Assembly: GCA_022361095.1 (NCBI GenBank)
Contig: JAKSBO010000735.1
Location: forward strand, 1-6,659
Source of the DNA: Desulfobacterales bacterium
GTDB taxonomy: Bacteria; Desulfobacterota; Desulfobacteria; Desulfobacterales; Desulfobacteraceae
Length of the DNA stretch: 6,659 nt
Direction of reading: 5' to 3'
Made by a program: the position numbers and the translations under genes. The stretch's first letter is position 1. Every line of letters starts with the position of its first letter. Below, one piece after another: positions 1-6,575 of the stretch. The notes under the pieces are model-generated. The model had not been told where the DNA came from. It saw nothing but the letters and a program-made list of their open reading frames with translations, and searched no databases.

Positions 1-886
1 CACCAAGGCCATTCCCCTGATCCTCATCGGTGCGGGCCTGACCCTCGCCTTCAGGGCCAAATTCTGGAATATCGGTGCCGAAGGCCAAATGCTCATGGGC
101 GCGATCTTCGCCACATGGACAGCCCAGCATCTGGGCAATACCCTGCCCCCCGCCATCATGGTCCCGTTGATATTTACGGCCGGTTTTGCCGGCGGGGCAT
201 TATGGGGCATTATTCCGGCCATACTCAAAATAAAATATGCCATCAACGAGGTCATCACCACACTGATGCTCAATTATATCTGTGCGGAATTTTTAACCAT
301 GCTCATTGTGGGGCCGTGGAAGGGGAAAACCCGGTTTGGATTTCCGGGCACCGATGCCCTGCCCGATGCCGCCATCTTAGGCGTACTGCCGGGATCGCGT
401 ATTCACTATGCAACATTGATCCTGGCATTGGTCTGTTCGGTGGGGCTGTGTGTCTTAATTTATAGAACCCGGTTCGGGTACGAAGCCCGGGTGGTGGGGG
501 AGAACCCGGATGCCGGAAAATATGCAGGCATTGATTTTCTTAAAACCAGTCTCATTCTCATGGCCATTTCAGGGGGCCTTGCCGGCTTTGCCGGTGTGGG
601 AGAGGTGGCAGGCATCCACCATTATTTAGGATATCCGGCCTCGGTATCATCGGGGTATGGATTTACCGCCATCATTGTCGCCTGGCTGGCCAAACTCAAT
701 CCCTTGTATGCCATTATGTCGGGTCTGTTTTTTGCCGGTATTATCGTGGGCGGAGACGCGATCCAGATCTCATTGGGACTGCCTGCGGCCACCGTTGAAA
801 TTGTCAACGGTATCCTGCTCATCTTTTTGATCATGGGGAATTACTTTTTATATCACAAAGTTCAAATCCGCCGGAACAGAGCTTAA
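1..886 (+). CDS. ABC transporter permease, BMP/nucleoside type (YufP/NupP-like), 5'-partial
   Basis: Inner-membrane permease subunit of an ABC importer of the BPD_transp_2 family, the type that works with a BmpA/Med lipoprotein and a double-domain ATPase to import nucleosides. The reading frame is open from base 2 with no stop, so the gene starts upstream of the window; the ATG at 89 is internal. From base 2 there are 294 visible residues. The family is usually about 340-370 residues, so roughly 50-75 N-terminal residues are missing. Visible family signatures are FWNIGAEGQ just before the internal ATG, NEVITTLMLNYI (residues 53-64 counted from that ATG), the cytoplasmic-loop motif GENPDAGKYAGI (137-148), and the GYGFTAIIVAWL stretch (189-200) followed by a glycine-rich GGDAIQ segment. 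Several hydrophobic helices are evident, and the C-terminus is basic (RRNRA). A second permease follows after about 50 nt, as in the B. subtilis nupNOPQ layout. The substrate cannot be fixed from a permease alone; nucleosides are the family default. Confidence 0.93.
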   Translation, partial: TKAIPLILIGAGLTLAFRAKFWNIGAEGQMLMGAIFATWTAQHLGNTLPPAIMVPLIFTAGFAGGALWGIIPAILKIKYAINEVITTLMLNYICAEFLTMLIVGPWKGKTRFGFPGTDALPDAAILGVLPGSRIHYATLILALVCSVGLCVLIYRTRFGYEARVVGENPDAGKYAGIDFLKTSLILMAISGGLAGFAGVGEVAGIHHYLGYPASVSSGYGFTAIIVAWLAKLNPLYAIMSGLFFAGIIVGGDAIQISLGLPAATVEIVNGILLIFLIMGNYFLYHKVQIRRNRA

Positions 887-903
887 CAGCGATGCGCTAT
901 AAA

Positions 904-941
904 CCATAATCCATTATTAAAATTGCATATAACCATTATGG
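904..941 (+). repeat. Inverted repeat spanning the start codon of the second permease
   Basis: CCATAAT at 904-910 is perfectly complementary to ATTATGG at 935-941, leaving a 24-nt loop. The right arm contains the ATG start at 938. The loop carries another CCATTAT at 911-917, which is repeated directly at 933-939. The spacer between the permeases also has a small perfect hairpin, AGCG-ATG-CGCT, at 888-898. No Shine-Dalgarno sequence is obvious. The repeats are seen directly; any role in translational control is inference, and the AT-rich stem would be weak. Confidence 0.35.
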
Positions 942-1858
942 AAGAGATCATTATTTCAACAATTCAAAGAACCATGGTGGCAGGCACACCACTGCTTTTG
1001 GCCACAACCGGCGAAGTGATTAATGAACGGGCCGGCATCCTTAATTTAGGCGTAGAGGGCATCATGGCTGTGGGGGCCGTCACCGCTTTTATCATCACCA
1101 TGACGACGGGGCACCCCTGGCTTGGTGTCGTTGCTGCCATGGGGGCAGGCGTTGCCGTCTCTTTGATCCACGCGTTTGCTTCGGTAACGCTGCAGGCCAA
1201 CCAGGTGGTATCGGGCCTGGCATTAACCATGCTGGGGTTGGGATTGTCCGGAATGATGGGAAAGCCTTATGTGGGCCGCCCCCTGGCCGTTAAAATGGAT
1301 GATGTGGCCATCCCCTTTTTATCCGATCTGCCCTGGATCGGCAAAGCCTTGTTCCATCAAAGTCCCTTTCTTTACCTGGCCATTGGCCTGGCCATAGCCG
1401 CCTGGTTTTTTCTGGAGCGAACCCGAGTGGGCATTCAGATCAGATCCACCGGAGAAAATCCCAAGGCCACGGAGACCCAGGGGGTTAATGTGTCTTTGAT
1501 TCGATATGCATGCGTGCTGACGGGCGGTGCGTTCTCCGCCCTTGCCGGGGCGCATCTGTCCATCTCCTACTCATCTTCCTGGGTGGAAGGTATGACAGCC
1601 GGGCGCGGCTGGATCGCCATTGCCCTGACCATCTTTGCACTGTGGAATCCGGGCCGGGCTATTTTTGCCTCATTCATATTCGGCGGCATTTTTGTACTCC
1701 AATATCTGCTCCAGCCTTTGGGAATCTCCCCCAATTTCCTGGCCATGCTGCCCTACCTGTCCACACTGCTTATTCTTCTGGCCATCTCCTTTAAAGATCC
1801 CAGACGCCTAAACGCCCCGGCCTGGTTAGGTGCAGTTTACAAAAGAGGGGAAAGATAA
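938..1858 (+). CDS. ABC transporter permease, BMP/nucleoside type (YufQ/NupQ-like)
   Basis: Second, shorter permease of the same importer, 306 residues from the ATG at 938, which is normal for the YufQ/NupQ branch (about 300-320). The frame also holds an upstream TTG at 923 that would add five residues. I prefer the ATG because the TTG adds no conserved sequence and neither start has a clear Shine-Dalgarno site. Counting from the ATG, family signatures are TPLLLATTGE (17-26), NERAGILNLGVEG (29-41), the loop motif GENPKATETQGV (172-183), and GRGWIAIALTIFALWNPGRA (222-241) followed by FGGIFVLQ. Multiple hydrophobic helices fit an integral membrane protein that pairs with the first permease to form the channel. 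The C-terminal tail is basic (YKRGER). The gene is the last of the operon in this direction, since a separate promoter precedes the next gene. The start codon lies inside an inverted repeat (see the feature at 904-941). Confidence 0.92.
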   Translation: MEEIIISTIQRTMVAGTPLLLATTGEVINERAGILNLGVEGIMAVGAVTAFIITMTTGHPWLGVVAAMGAGVAVSLIHAFASVTLQANQVVSGLALTMLGLGLSGMMGKPYVGRPLAVKMDDVAIPFLSDLPWIGKALFHQSPFLYLAIGLAIAAWFFLERTRVGIQIRSTGENPKATETQGVNVSLIRYACVLTGGAFSALAGAHLSISYSSSWVEGMTAGRGWIAIALTIFALWNPGRAIFASFIFGGIFVLQYLLQPLGISPNFLAMLPYLSTLLILLAISFKDPRRLNAPAWLGAVYKRGER

Positions 1859-1862
1859 AAAT

Positions 1863-1891
1863 TTGACTTTTCAAACTATTTTGTCCATAAT
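1863..1891 (+). promoter_or_regulatory. Sigma70-like promoter for the DUF3334-protease unit
   Basis: TTGACT at 1863-1868 matches the -35 consensus at 5 of 6 bases. CATAAT at 1886-1891 matches the -10 consensus at 5 of 6. The spacer is exactly 17 nt. The expected transcription start is around 1897-1900, giving a leader of roughly 55 nt before the ATG at 1955. The surrounding bases are markedly AT-rich, and no intrinsic terminator of the preceding ABC operon is seen here. The call rests on sequence match only. Confidence 0.6.
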
Positions 1892-1903
1892 TTTTTAAAT
1901 TAT
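1887..1903. repeat. AT-only 17-bp palindrome over the -10 box and start point
   Basis: ATAATTT (1887-1893), TTT, AAATTAT (1897-1903) form a perfect 7-bp inverted repeat with a 3-nt centre, made only of A and T. It overlaps the -10 box and the expected transcription start of the DUF3334 gene. It could be an operator half-site pair or a helix-melting element, or chance in an AT-rich spacer. It lacks the G/C stem needed for a normal intrinsic terminator. Confidence 0.3.
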
Positions 1904-1943
1904 CATATTACCACCCAATCGGATACCACAACGGGATATCAGG

Positions 1944-1949
1944 AAGGAG
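1944..1949 (+). promoter_or_regulatory. Strong ribosome binding site (AAGGAG)
   Basis: AAGGAG lies 5 nt before the ATG at 1955, within a longer purine run (AGGAAGGAG, 1941-1949). It is the best Shine-Dalgarno site in the window and fixes the start of the DUF3334 gene. Confidence 0.85.
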
Positions 1950-1954
1950 TCATA

Positions 1955-2500
1955 ATGGAAATCTCAAAAAATCAGTCCATTGACAGTATCTCCAAACTAT
2001 TCTTGGAAACAACCAAGGCCATGCTTGAACAAAGCACAGGTAAAGAAATAAATTACGCCAACACTATCCAGAAAATCACCCGGGTGTGTATGATGCCGGA
2101 CTTGACCTGCTTTGTTCAATTCTACGGAGACTACATGGGTCTTGTAATTTTCAATTTCAGTGATGAGGCCGCCTTTGAGATTTACAAACACTATATGATC
2201 AGCATGGGCATGCCCGAAGAGGAACTTGCCATATCCATTTCCGATCCTGAAGTGGCAGATTCCATTGGAGAAATTACCAACCAGCTCATGGGACAATTGA
2301 TAAAATCCGTGGAAGAAAAATATGACTTGAATGCCAGTTACGGACAACCCAAGGCGTTGACCATCAGTTCGGCCATCTCCTTGTCCATTAACGACACATA
2401 CACTCAAAACCGCCGCCTCTCCTTTAGGATTGATAACTCTATCTTCCGCATTGAAATCGCCATGGAAAATTCTAAATTTATTGATACAGCGAGTCTCTGA
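1955..2500 (+). CDS. DUF3334 family protein, CheX-like (putative CheC/CheX/FliY-type fold)
   Basis: A 181-residue protein without signal peptide or membrane helix, so probably cytoplasmic. I recognise it as the DUF3334 type, uncharacterised proteins found in Desulfobacterota and in Vibrio-like gammaproteobacteria. Family-like stretches are KITRVCMMPDLTCFVQF (40-56), a GLVIFNFS strand (62-69), and YMISMGMPEEELA (80-92). The segment around 100-113 contains GEITNQLMG with E106 and N109. This matches the E-x-x-N active-site helix of CheX/CheC phosphatases, which dephosphorylate CheY-P. CheX-like phosphatase activity is therefore an inference from one motif and the alpha/beta pattern. CheC and FliY carry two such motifs; I see only one, which is the CheX pattern. 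No che or flagellar gene lies within the window. The start is fixed by a strong AAGGAG site, and the gene has its own promoter. An M48 protease gene begins 31 nt after the stop, probably in the same transcript. Confidence 0.85.
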   Translation: MEISKNQSIDSISKLFLETTKAMLEQSTGKEINYANTIQKITRVCMMPDLTCFVQFYGDYMGLVIFNFSDEAAFEIYKHYMISMGMPEEELAISISDPEVADSIGEITNQLMGQLIKSVEEKYDLNASYGQPKALTISSAISLSINDTYTQNRRLSFRIDNSIFRIEIAMENSKFIDTASL

Positions 2501-2531
2501 CAAAACCGCCCCAAAAGCGTTCCGGATAAAT

Positions 2532-3956
2532 ATGAGACCATTTAAACAGGCTGTGAGCCTAATTTTGTCTATCCTGTTGCTGCTGCCTGCCGCCACGTTT
2601 GCCATTTCCATTCCCGATGAACTTAAACTCGGCAAGGAGTATTTACAACTCATAAAAGAGAAAGGGATTATTCTTCACGACCCCGTTGCCCAAAAAATGA
2701 TCGACATTGTGGGCAACGCCATTGTCAAGCAATTACCGCCGCAGCCCTTTCATTTTGACTTCTTCATGGTCAATGACGACTCCTTTAATGCCTTTGCCAC
2801 GCCGGCTGCCAATATTTTTGTGCACCGTGGATTAATTACGTCCCTGGATAATATGGATGAACTTGCAGGGATTCTGGCCCATGAGATAGGCCATGCCGTG
2901 GGCAGGCATGTGTCCCAGTCCATTGACCGTTCCAAAATAGTGGCAACCGGCAGCCTGGCCGGGATGATCGCCGGCATCCTGGTGGGTGCGGCGGCAGGCA
3001 GTTCAGAAGCGGGCCAGGCCCTGACGCTCGGGTCCATGGCTGCCGGCCAATCGGCCATGCTGACCTATACCCGGGAAAATGAAACCGAGGCAGATCAAAA
3101 GGCCGTTCTTTTCCTTGAAAAAACAGGATATTCTCCCAAAGGGATATTGGACAGCCTGTTGAAAATCAGACAAACCGATTACCAAGGGGTTGAGAATATT
3201 CCCGACTACTTTAAAACCCATCCGGGCACAGGAACCAGGGTATCCCATTTATCCGGAATTCTGGCAGATTACACGCCACCTGCCGACAAACCCGCACCCC
3301 CTGAAAATTTTGACTACAACATGGTTAAATACCGGGTGATCGGGCTCTACGGCACCCCGGACACCTATATCCCGAAAATTGAAATCGCCCTGCAAAAAAC
3401 GCCTGACAACACAGCCTTACACTATGGTTTAGGTCTTTTATACGGCCGGACCACACGAATGAATGAGGGGATTGAACAGCTCAATAAAGCCCTGGCAAAA
3501 GCCCCCTTTGACCCCATGATTCTTTTGGAATTAGGCCGGCTTTATATTCGTAACACTGAATACACCCGTGCCATAACGATCCTGGACAGCATGGCGGATG
3601 ATCCCCTGCTGGGGGACTGGGCCGTTTTCAACCGCTCTGTTGCCCAGATCCAGAACGGCAATCTGCCGGCTGCCCAAAAAGGACTTGCACATGTCCTGGA
3701 TACCGGCAAACCCGGATTTGAAAAAGCCAACTACCATATGGCCGAAATCATGTCCAGACAGTCAAAACAGGCCCTGTCCAACTATTACCTGGGGGTGTAT
3801 TACGCCCGTATCCATGATGAACAAAATGCGGCCCGCCAGCTTGAGCGGGCCCTTGACACCCTGGAAGACGAACAAATGCGGGAAAAGGCCCAAAACGAAC
3901 TGGAAAATCTAAAAGGCAAGGGTAAAAAGAAAACAAACCAAAGCAGACCCTTTTAA
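2532..3956 (+). CDS. Secreted M48 family metalloprotease with C-terminal TPR region (BepA/YfgC-like)
   Basis: A 474-residue zinc metalloprotease predicted to act in the periplasm. Proteins of this architecture, such as E. coli BepA (487 residues), handle outer-membrane protein assembly and degrade misfolded substrates. The N-terminus is a typical Sec signal peptide: MRPFKQ, a hydrophobic core, then ATFA with likely cleavage after residue 24. No lipobox cysteine follows. The peptidase domain covers about residues 40-250: NAFATPAANIFVHRGL (86-101), the zinc motif HEIGH at 117-121 with catalytic E118, a glycine/alanine-rich segment (140-168), and ETEAD with the third zinc ligand E186. A THPGTGTR motif (229-236) matches the position of the HP loop seen in BepA-type enzymes. 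Residues about 267-450 are helical and TPR-like, for example ALHYGLGLLYGRTTRMNEG and LELGRLYIRNTEYTRA. The tail is lysine-rich. I chose the ATG at 2532 because it gives a clean signal peptide; an upstream TTG at 2430 would overlap the previous gene and bury the signal. The ribosome binding site is poor. Confidence 0.9.
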   Translation: MRPFKQAVSLILSILLLLPAATFAISIPDELKLGKEYLQLIKEKGIILHDPVAQKMIDIVGNAIVKQLPPQPFHFDFFMVNDDSFNAFATPAANIFVHRGLITSLDNMDELAGILAHEIGHAVGRHVSQSIDRSKIVATGSLAGMIAGILVGAAAGSSEAGQALTLGSMAAGQSAMLTYTRENETEADQKAVLFLEKTGYSPKGILDSLLKIRQTDYQGVENIPDYFKTHPGTGTRVSHLSGILADYTPPADKPAPPENFDYNMVKYRVIGLYGTPDTYIPKIEIALQKTPDNTALHYGLGLLYGRTTRMNEGIEQLNKALAKAPFDPMILLELGRLYIRNTEYTRAITILDSMADDPLLGDWAVFNRSVAQIQNGNLPAAQKGLAHVLDTGKPGFEKANYHMAEIMSRQSKQALSNYYLGVYYARIHDEQNAARQLERALDTLEDEQMREKAQNELENLKGKGKKKTNQSRPF

Positions 3957-3972
3957 ACCTCCTGTAAATTTT

Positions 3973-6483
3973 TTATTCATCAAGGACCTCTCTTATCTTT
4001 AGAGAGATATCCATCCTTGAGAACGGTTTGTTTATAAAATTGAGGTCTTCATCCAATATCCCCCTATGGGCAATCACATTACGCGTATATCCGGACATAT
4101 ACAGACACTTTATACTTGGGAATGCCTTCAAGACTTTTTGGGCCAACTCGCGCCCGTTCATTGACGGCATCACAACATCCGTGATCAGCAGATCAATTTT
4201 TACATGTGAAGAATTTGCAATCTGCAGGGCCTTTTCCGGTGTATTTGCAGCCAAAACCGTATACCCAAGCCGCGCCAGCATTATCTTTACCATTTGAAGA
4301 ATTGTTTTTTCATCTTCCACCAGAAGTATTGTCTCAACCCCTTTCTGGACTTTTTCTCTGACAACGACAGATTCCTCATCCTGCAATTTCCCGTGCCGGG
4401 GTAGATATAATTTAAAGGTGGTTCCTTGTCCGGGCTCGCTGTATACATTAATGAATCCATTGTTTTGTTTGATGATTCCGTATACGGTCGCCAGCCCCAA
4501 CCCGGTTCCTTCTCCTTGGCTCTTGGTTGTAAAAAAGGGCTCAAACAATTTATTGAGAATCTCTTTATCCATACCGCGACCATTGTCACTGACACCGATG
4601 AGTACAAACTCACCAGGCCTGAACCCCTTGTGCTGCCTGCAATAATCATTGTCCAAAAAGATGTTGTCGGTTTCAATGATAATTTTACCCACATCGTTTA
4701 TTGCATCCCTGGCATTGACGCACAGATTTGCCAGGATCTGATCTATTTGAGACGGATCTATCTTAACCGGCCATAAATGCTCTGCAGGATACCATACAAG
4801 ATCGATATCTTCTCCGATCAGTCTTTTAAGCATCTTGAGCATGCCGTCGATGGCATGGTTCGGATTAACTATTTTTGGAGAAACCGTTTGCTTTCTGGCA
4901 AATGCCAGCAATTGACGGGTAAGATCGGCAGAGCGCAAAGCCGCTTTTTTGACTTCACAAATACTTGAAAATAACGTGCTGTCCGGGTCAATATCGTCCT
5001 GCACCAATTCAATATTACCAAGAATAATACTAAGCATATTGTTAAAATCATGGGCCACACCGCCGGCCAGCCTGCCCACCGATTCCATTTTCTGCGCCTG
5101 GATCAGTTGGCCCTGGAGTTCTTCTTTATCCTTCTCAGCCTTTTTTTGATCCGTGATATCTCTGAATTCAACAGTTCTGACCTCCTTGCCTTTGTAGGGA
5201 ACATTCCTTGCTTCCAGCCGCGTTGGGAATTGTTCACCATTTTTGCGCAGCCCCACTGCCTCATAGGGATTTTCGTATCCTGACAGTATTTTATCCATGA
5301 CCATGGACCTTGACTGCTCGGCAAAAAGCAACAGGCCATCCATTCCCGCCAACTCATCAAGGGAATATCCCGTCATGTCTGACAGCCCCTGGTTGCAATC
5401 GATGATAACGCCTTTGTCATGAATCATTATGCCGCCAAAAGAGGCATTGTGAAGGGCCTTGAACCGGGCTTCGCTTTCACGCAGAGAATCTTCAACAGCT
5501 TTGCGATCAGTGACATCTGTTACAATGCCCTCAATGGCAATCAGCGCACCCTTTTCATCTCGAATTCCAACGTTGCGCTGGTGAATCCATTTAGTTCCCT
5601 CCCCGTTATAAAGGATTTTATATTCATAGGTGGAATCCAGCTCCCCTTTCAACAGCCGTTCCCACTTTTCTTTAAAATATCCATAAAAATCAGGGTGGAT
5701 AATATCCCGAATCAGAATCGGATTCGCATACCACGTATTGGGGGCAAAACCGAATATCGTTTCGGCAGCAGGGCTCACATACTCATATTCCCCATCGGGC
5801 AGCGACATTCGATAGATCATATCCGTTGCATTATCTGTCAGCCGGCGGTATTTTTCTTCGTTTCTTTTTAATGCGTCCCGGTTTTTCTGAAAATAGGCCA
5901 GCAACATTCCCAAAGCGACAACGAATTCAAGAACAGCGCCCATAAGATATCCCCAGGGCGCAAACCAGGCAACAGGCCTTAAAAAGGGATAGTCGGCCTT
6001 ATGAATACCCCAAAGAATAAATGCACAACCAACGACGGCATCCTCTTTTTTTACCTGTTTTTCCATTCTTAAAAACAGGATACCTGTTGAAATGTAAATT
6101 ACAGCTAAAAATGAAAATGTAGGAAAGGTGACAAAAAGGAACGGAACGTTTTGTAAAACACTGATGACAATCCACCCGACAGTACCGGCTGAAAGATAAA
6201 TCCAGATTCTTGGAAATGTTTTATTACTATAGCAATATGTTCCCCACAAAAGCATCAAGCCGCTTGCCAGTGTACAGATCTGATTCCCGATCAAAAAAAG
6301 TGGGCTTTTATACCCCCCAATGTAACACAGCATAAAACCGAATCTTGTGGTATAGACGGCCCAACTGATCGCCCAGATTCCAAGATATTTTTTGCGATCT
6401 ATCAGATATAGATAACAATATGTGGACAATAGGAGGAGCGTTCCGACCATTGTGGCGATAACTGCTGGAAACAACCAAGACAT
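3973..6483 (-). CDS. Hybrid sensor histidine kinase: 7TM, PAS, PAS, HisKA, HATPase_c, receiver
   Basis: An 836-residue membrane-bound hybrid kinase. Residues about 3-198 form seven predicted membrane helices, including a conserved-looking HKADYPFLRP stretch (161-170) before the last helix; I recognise no named sensor family there. PAS1 spans about 208-329 (YEYVSPAAETIFGF near 233-246, ending VTDVTDRK). PAS2 spans about 335-450 (ending FRDITDQKKAE). A helical linker leads to the HisKA H-box GGVAHDFNN with phospho-accepting H478. The ATPase domain has the N-box (N590 in VNARDAI), the G1 box DNGRGM (633-638), the F-box FEPFFTTK (647-654) and the G2 box GEGTGLGLA (657-665). The receiver (about 717-834) has E723/D724, phospho-acceptor D769 in ITDVVMP, S797 and K819, so it looks intact. 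All key catalytic residues are present. There is no HPt domain and no partner output regulator in the window, so phosphate presumably passes to an unlinked HPt or regulator, or the receiver feeds back on the kinase. The ATG is preceded by GAAGAG at 5 nt. The ligand is unknown. The gene is convergent with the protease. Confidence 0.95.
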   Translation of the reverse strand: MSWLFPAVIATMVGTLLLLSTYCYLYLIDRKKYLGIWAISWAVYTTRFGFMLCYIGGYKSPLFLIGNQICTLASGLMLLWGTYCYSNKTFPRIWIYLSAGTVGWIVISVLQNVPFLFVTFPTFSFLAVIYISTGILFLRMEKQVKKEDAVVGCAFILWGIHKADYPFLRPVAWFAPWGYLMGAVLEFVVALGMLLAYFQKNRDALKRNEEKYRRLTDNATDMIYRMSLPDGEYEYVSPAAETIFGFAPNTWYANPILIRDIIHPDFYGYFKEKWERLLKGELDSTYEYKILYNGEGTKWIHQRNVGIRDEKGALIAIEGIVTDVTDRKAVEDSLRESEARFKALHNASFGGIMIHDKGVIIDCNQGLSDMTGYSLDELAGMDGLLLFAEQSRSMVMDKILSGYENPYEAVGLRKNGEQFPTRLEARNVPYKGKEVRTVEFRDITDQKKAEKDKEELQGQLIQAQKMESVGRLAGGVAHDFNNMLSIILGNIELVQDDIDPDSTLFSSICEVKKAALRSADLTRQLLAFARKQTVSPKIVNPNHAIDGMLKMLKRLIGEDIDLVWYPAEHLWPVKIDPSQIDQILANLCVNARDAINDVGKIIIETDNIFLDNDYCRQHKGFRPGEFVLIGVSDNGRGMDKEILNKLFEPFFTTKSQGEGTGLGLATVYGIIKQNNGFINVYSEPGQGTTFKLYLPRHGKLQDEESVVVREKVQKGVETILLVEDEKTILQMVKIMLARLGYTVLAANTPEKALQIANSSHVKIDLLITDVVMPSMNGRELAQKVLKAFPSIKCLYMSGYTRNVIAHRGILDEDLNFINKPFSRMDISLKIREVLDE
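3981..4019. repeat. Interrupted inverted repeat at the 3' end of the kinase gene
   Basis: The outer arms are CAAGGA (3981-3986) and TCCTTG (4014-4019). The inner arms are CTCTCT (3988-3993) and AGAGAG (4001-4006) around a 7-nt loop, with an asymmetric bulge between the two stems. The element lies inside the last codons of the minus-strand kinase and 25 nt beyond the stop of the plus-strand protease. No T-run follows it in either direction, so it is not a standard intrinsic terminator. It may stabilise transcript ends, or be chance within coding sequence. Confidence 0.25.
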
Positions 6484-6546
6484 AATATCTCTTCAGCCCT
6501 TTTTTTACCGGCGATTTTAGCAACTCATAACAAAGAATATTCGGTA

Positions 6547-6575
6547 ATCATATAAAGAATCCCATTTGATTACAA
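6547..6575 (-). promoter_or_regulatory. Sigma70-like promoter for the hybrid kinase
   Basis: On the minus strand, TTGTAA (6575-6570; 4 of 6 to the -35 consensus) is followed after exactly 17 nt by TATGAT (6552-6547; 5 of 6 to the -10 consensus). The predicted start is near 6540, giving a leader of about 55-60 nt to the ATG at 6483. The match is moderate and positioned sensibly, but it rests on sequence alone. Confidence 0.45.

Noticed and set aside
923..937. TTG start five codons upstream of the second permease ATG
   Set aside because: It has no better ribosome binding site and adds residues outside the family's conserved start, though it cannot be fully excluded.
2430..2531. In-frame TTG extension of the M48 protease by 34 residues
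   Set aside because: It would overlap the DUF3334 gene by about 70 nt and place the signal peptide internally. The ATG at 2532 gives a standard signal peptide.
1997..2653. Antisense 218-residue open frame over the DUF3334 gene and the protease start
   Set aside because: It is a shadow of two well-supported plus-strand genes, with no recognisable domain and an unlikely amino-acid composition.
3957..3974. T-run between the protease and kinase stops as a terminator
   Set aside because: No stable G/C-rich stem precedes the six Ts on the plus strand, so the hallmark of an intrinsic terminator is missing.
4287..4694. Minus-strand 135-residue frame within the kinase gene, considered as a sign of a frameshift
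   Set aside because: The main kinase frame runs unbroken through all ATPase motifs here; the other frame has no family signature.
5708..5726. CGAATC/GATTCG inverted repeat within the kinase
   Set aside because: Short, inside coding sequence, and expected by chance at this length.
5419..5871. Plus-strand 150-residue open frame inside the kinase
   Set aside because: It lies opposite the PAS domains of a clearly real minus-strand gene and shows no domain or ribosome binding site.
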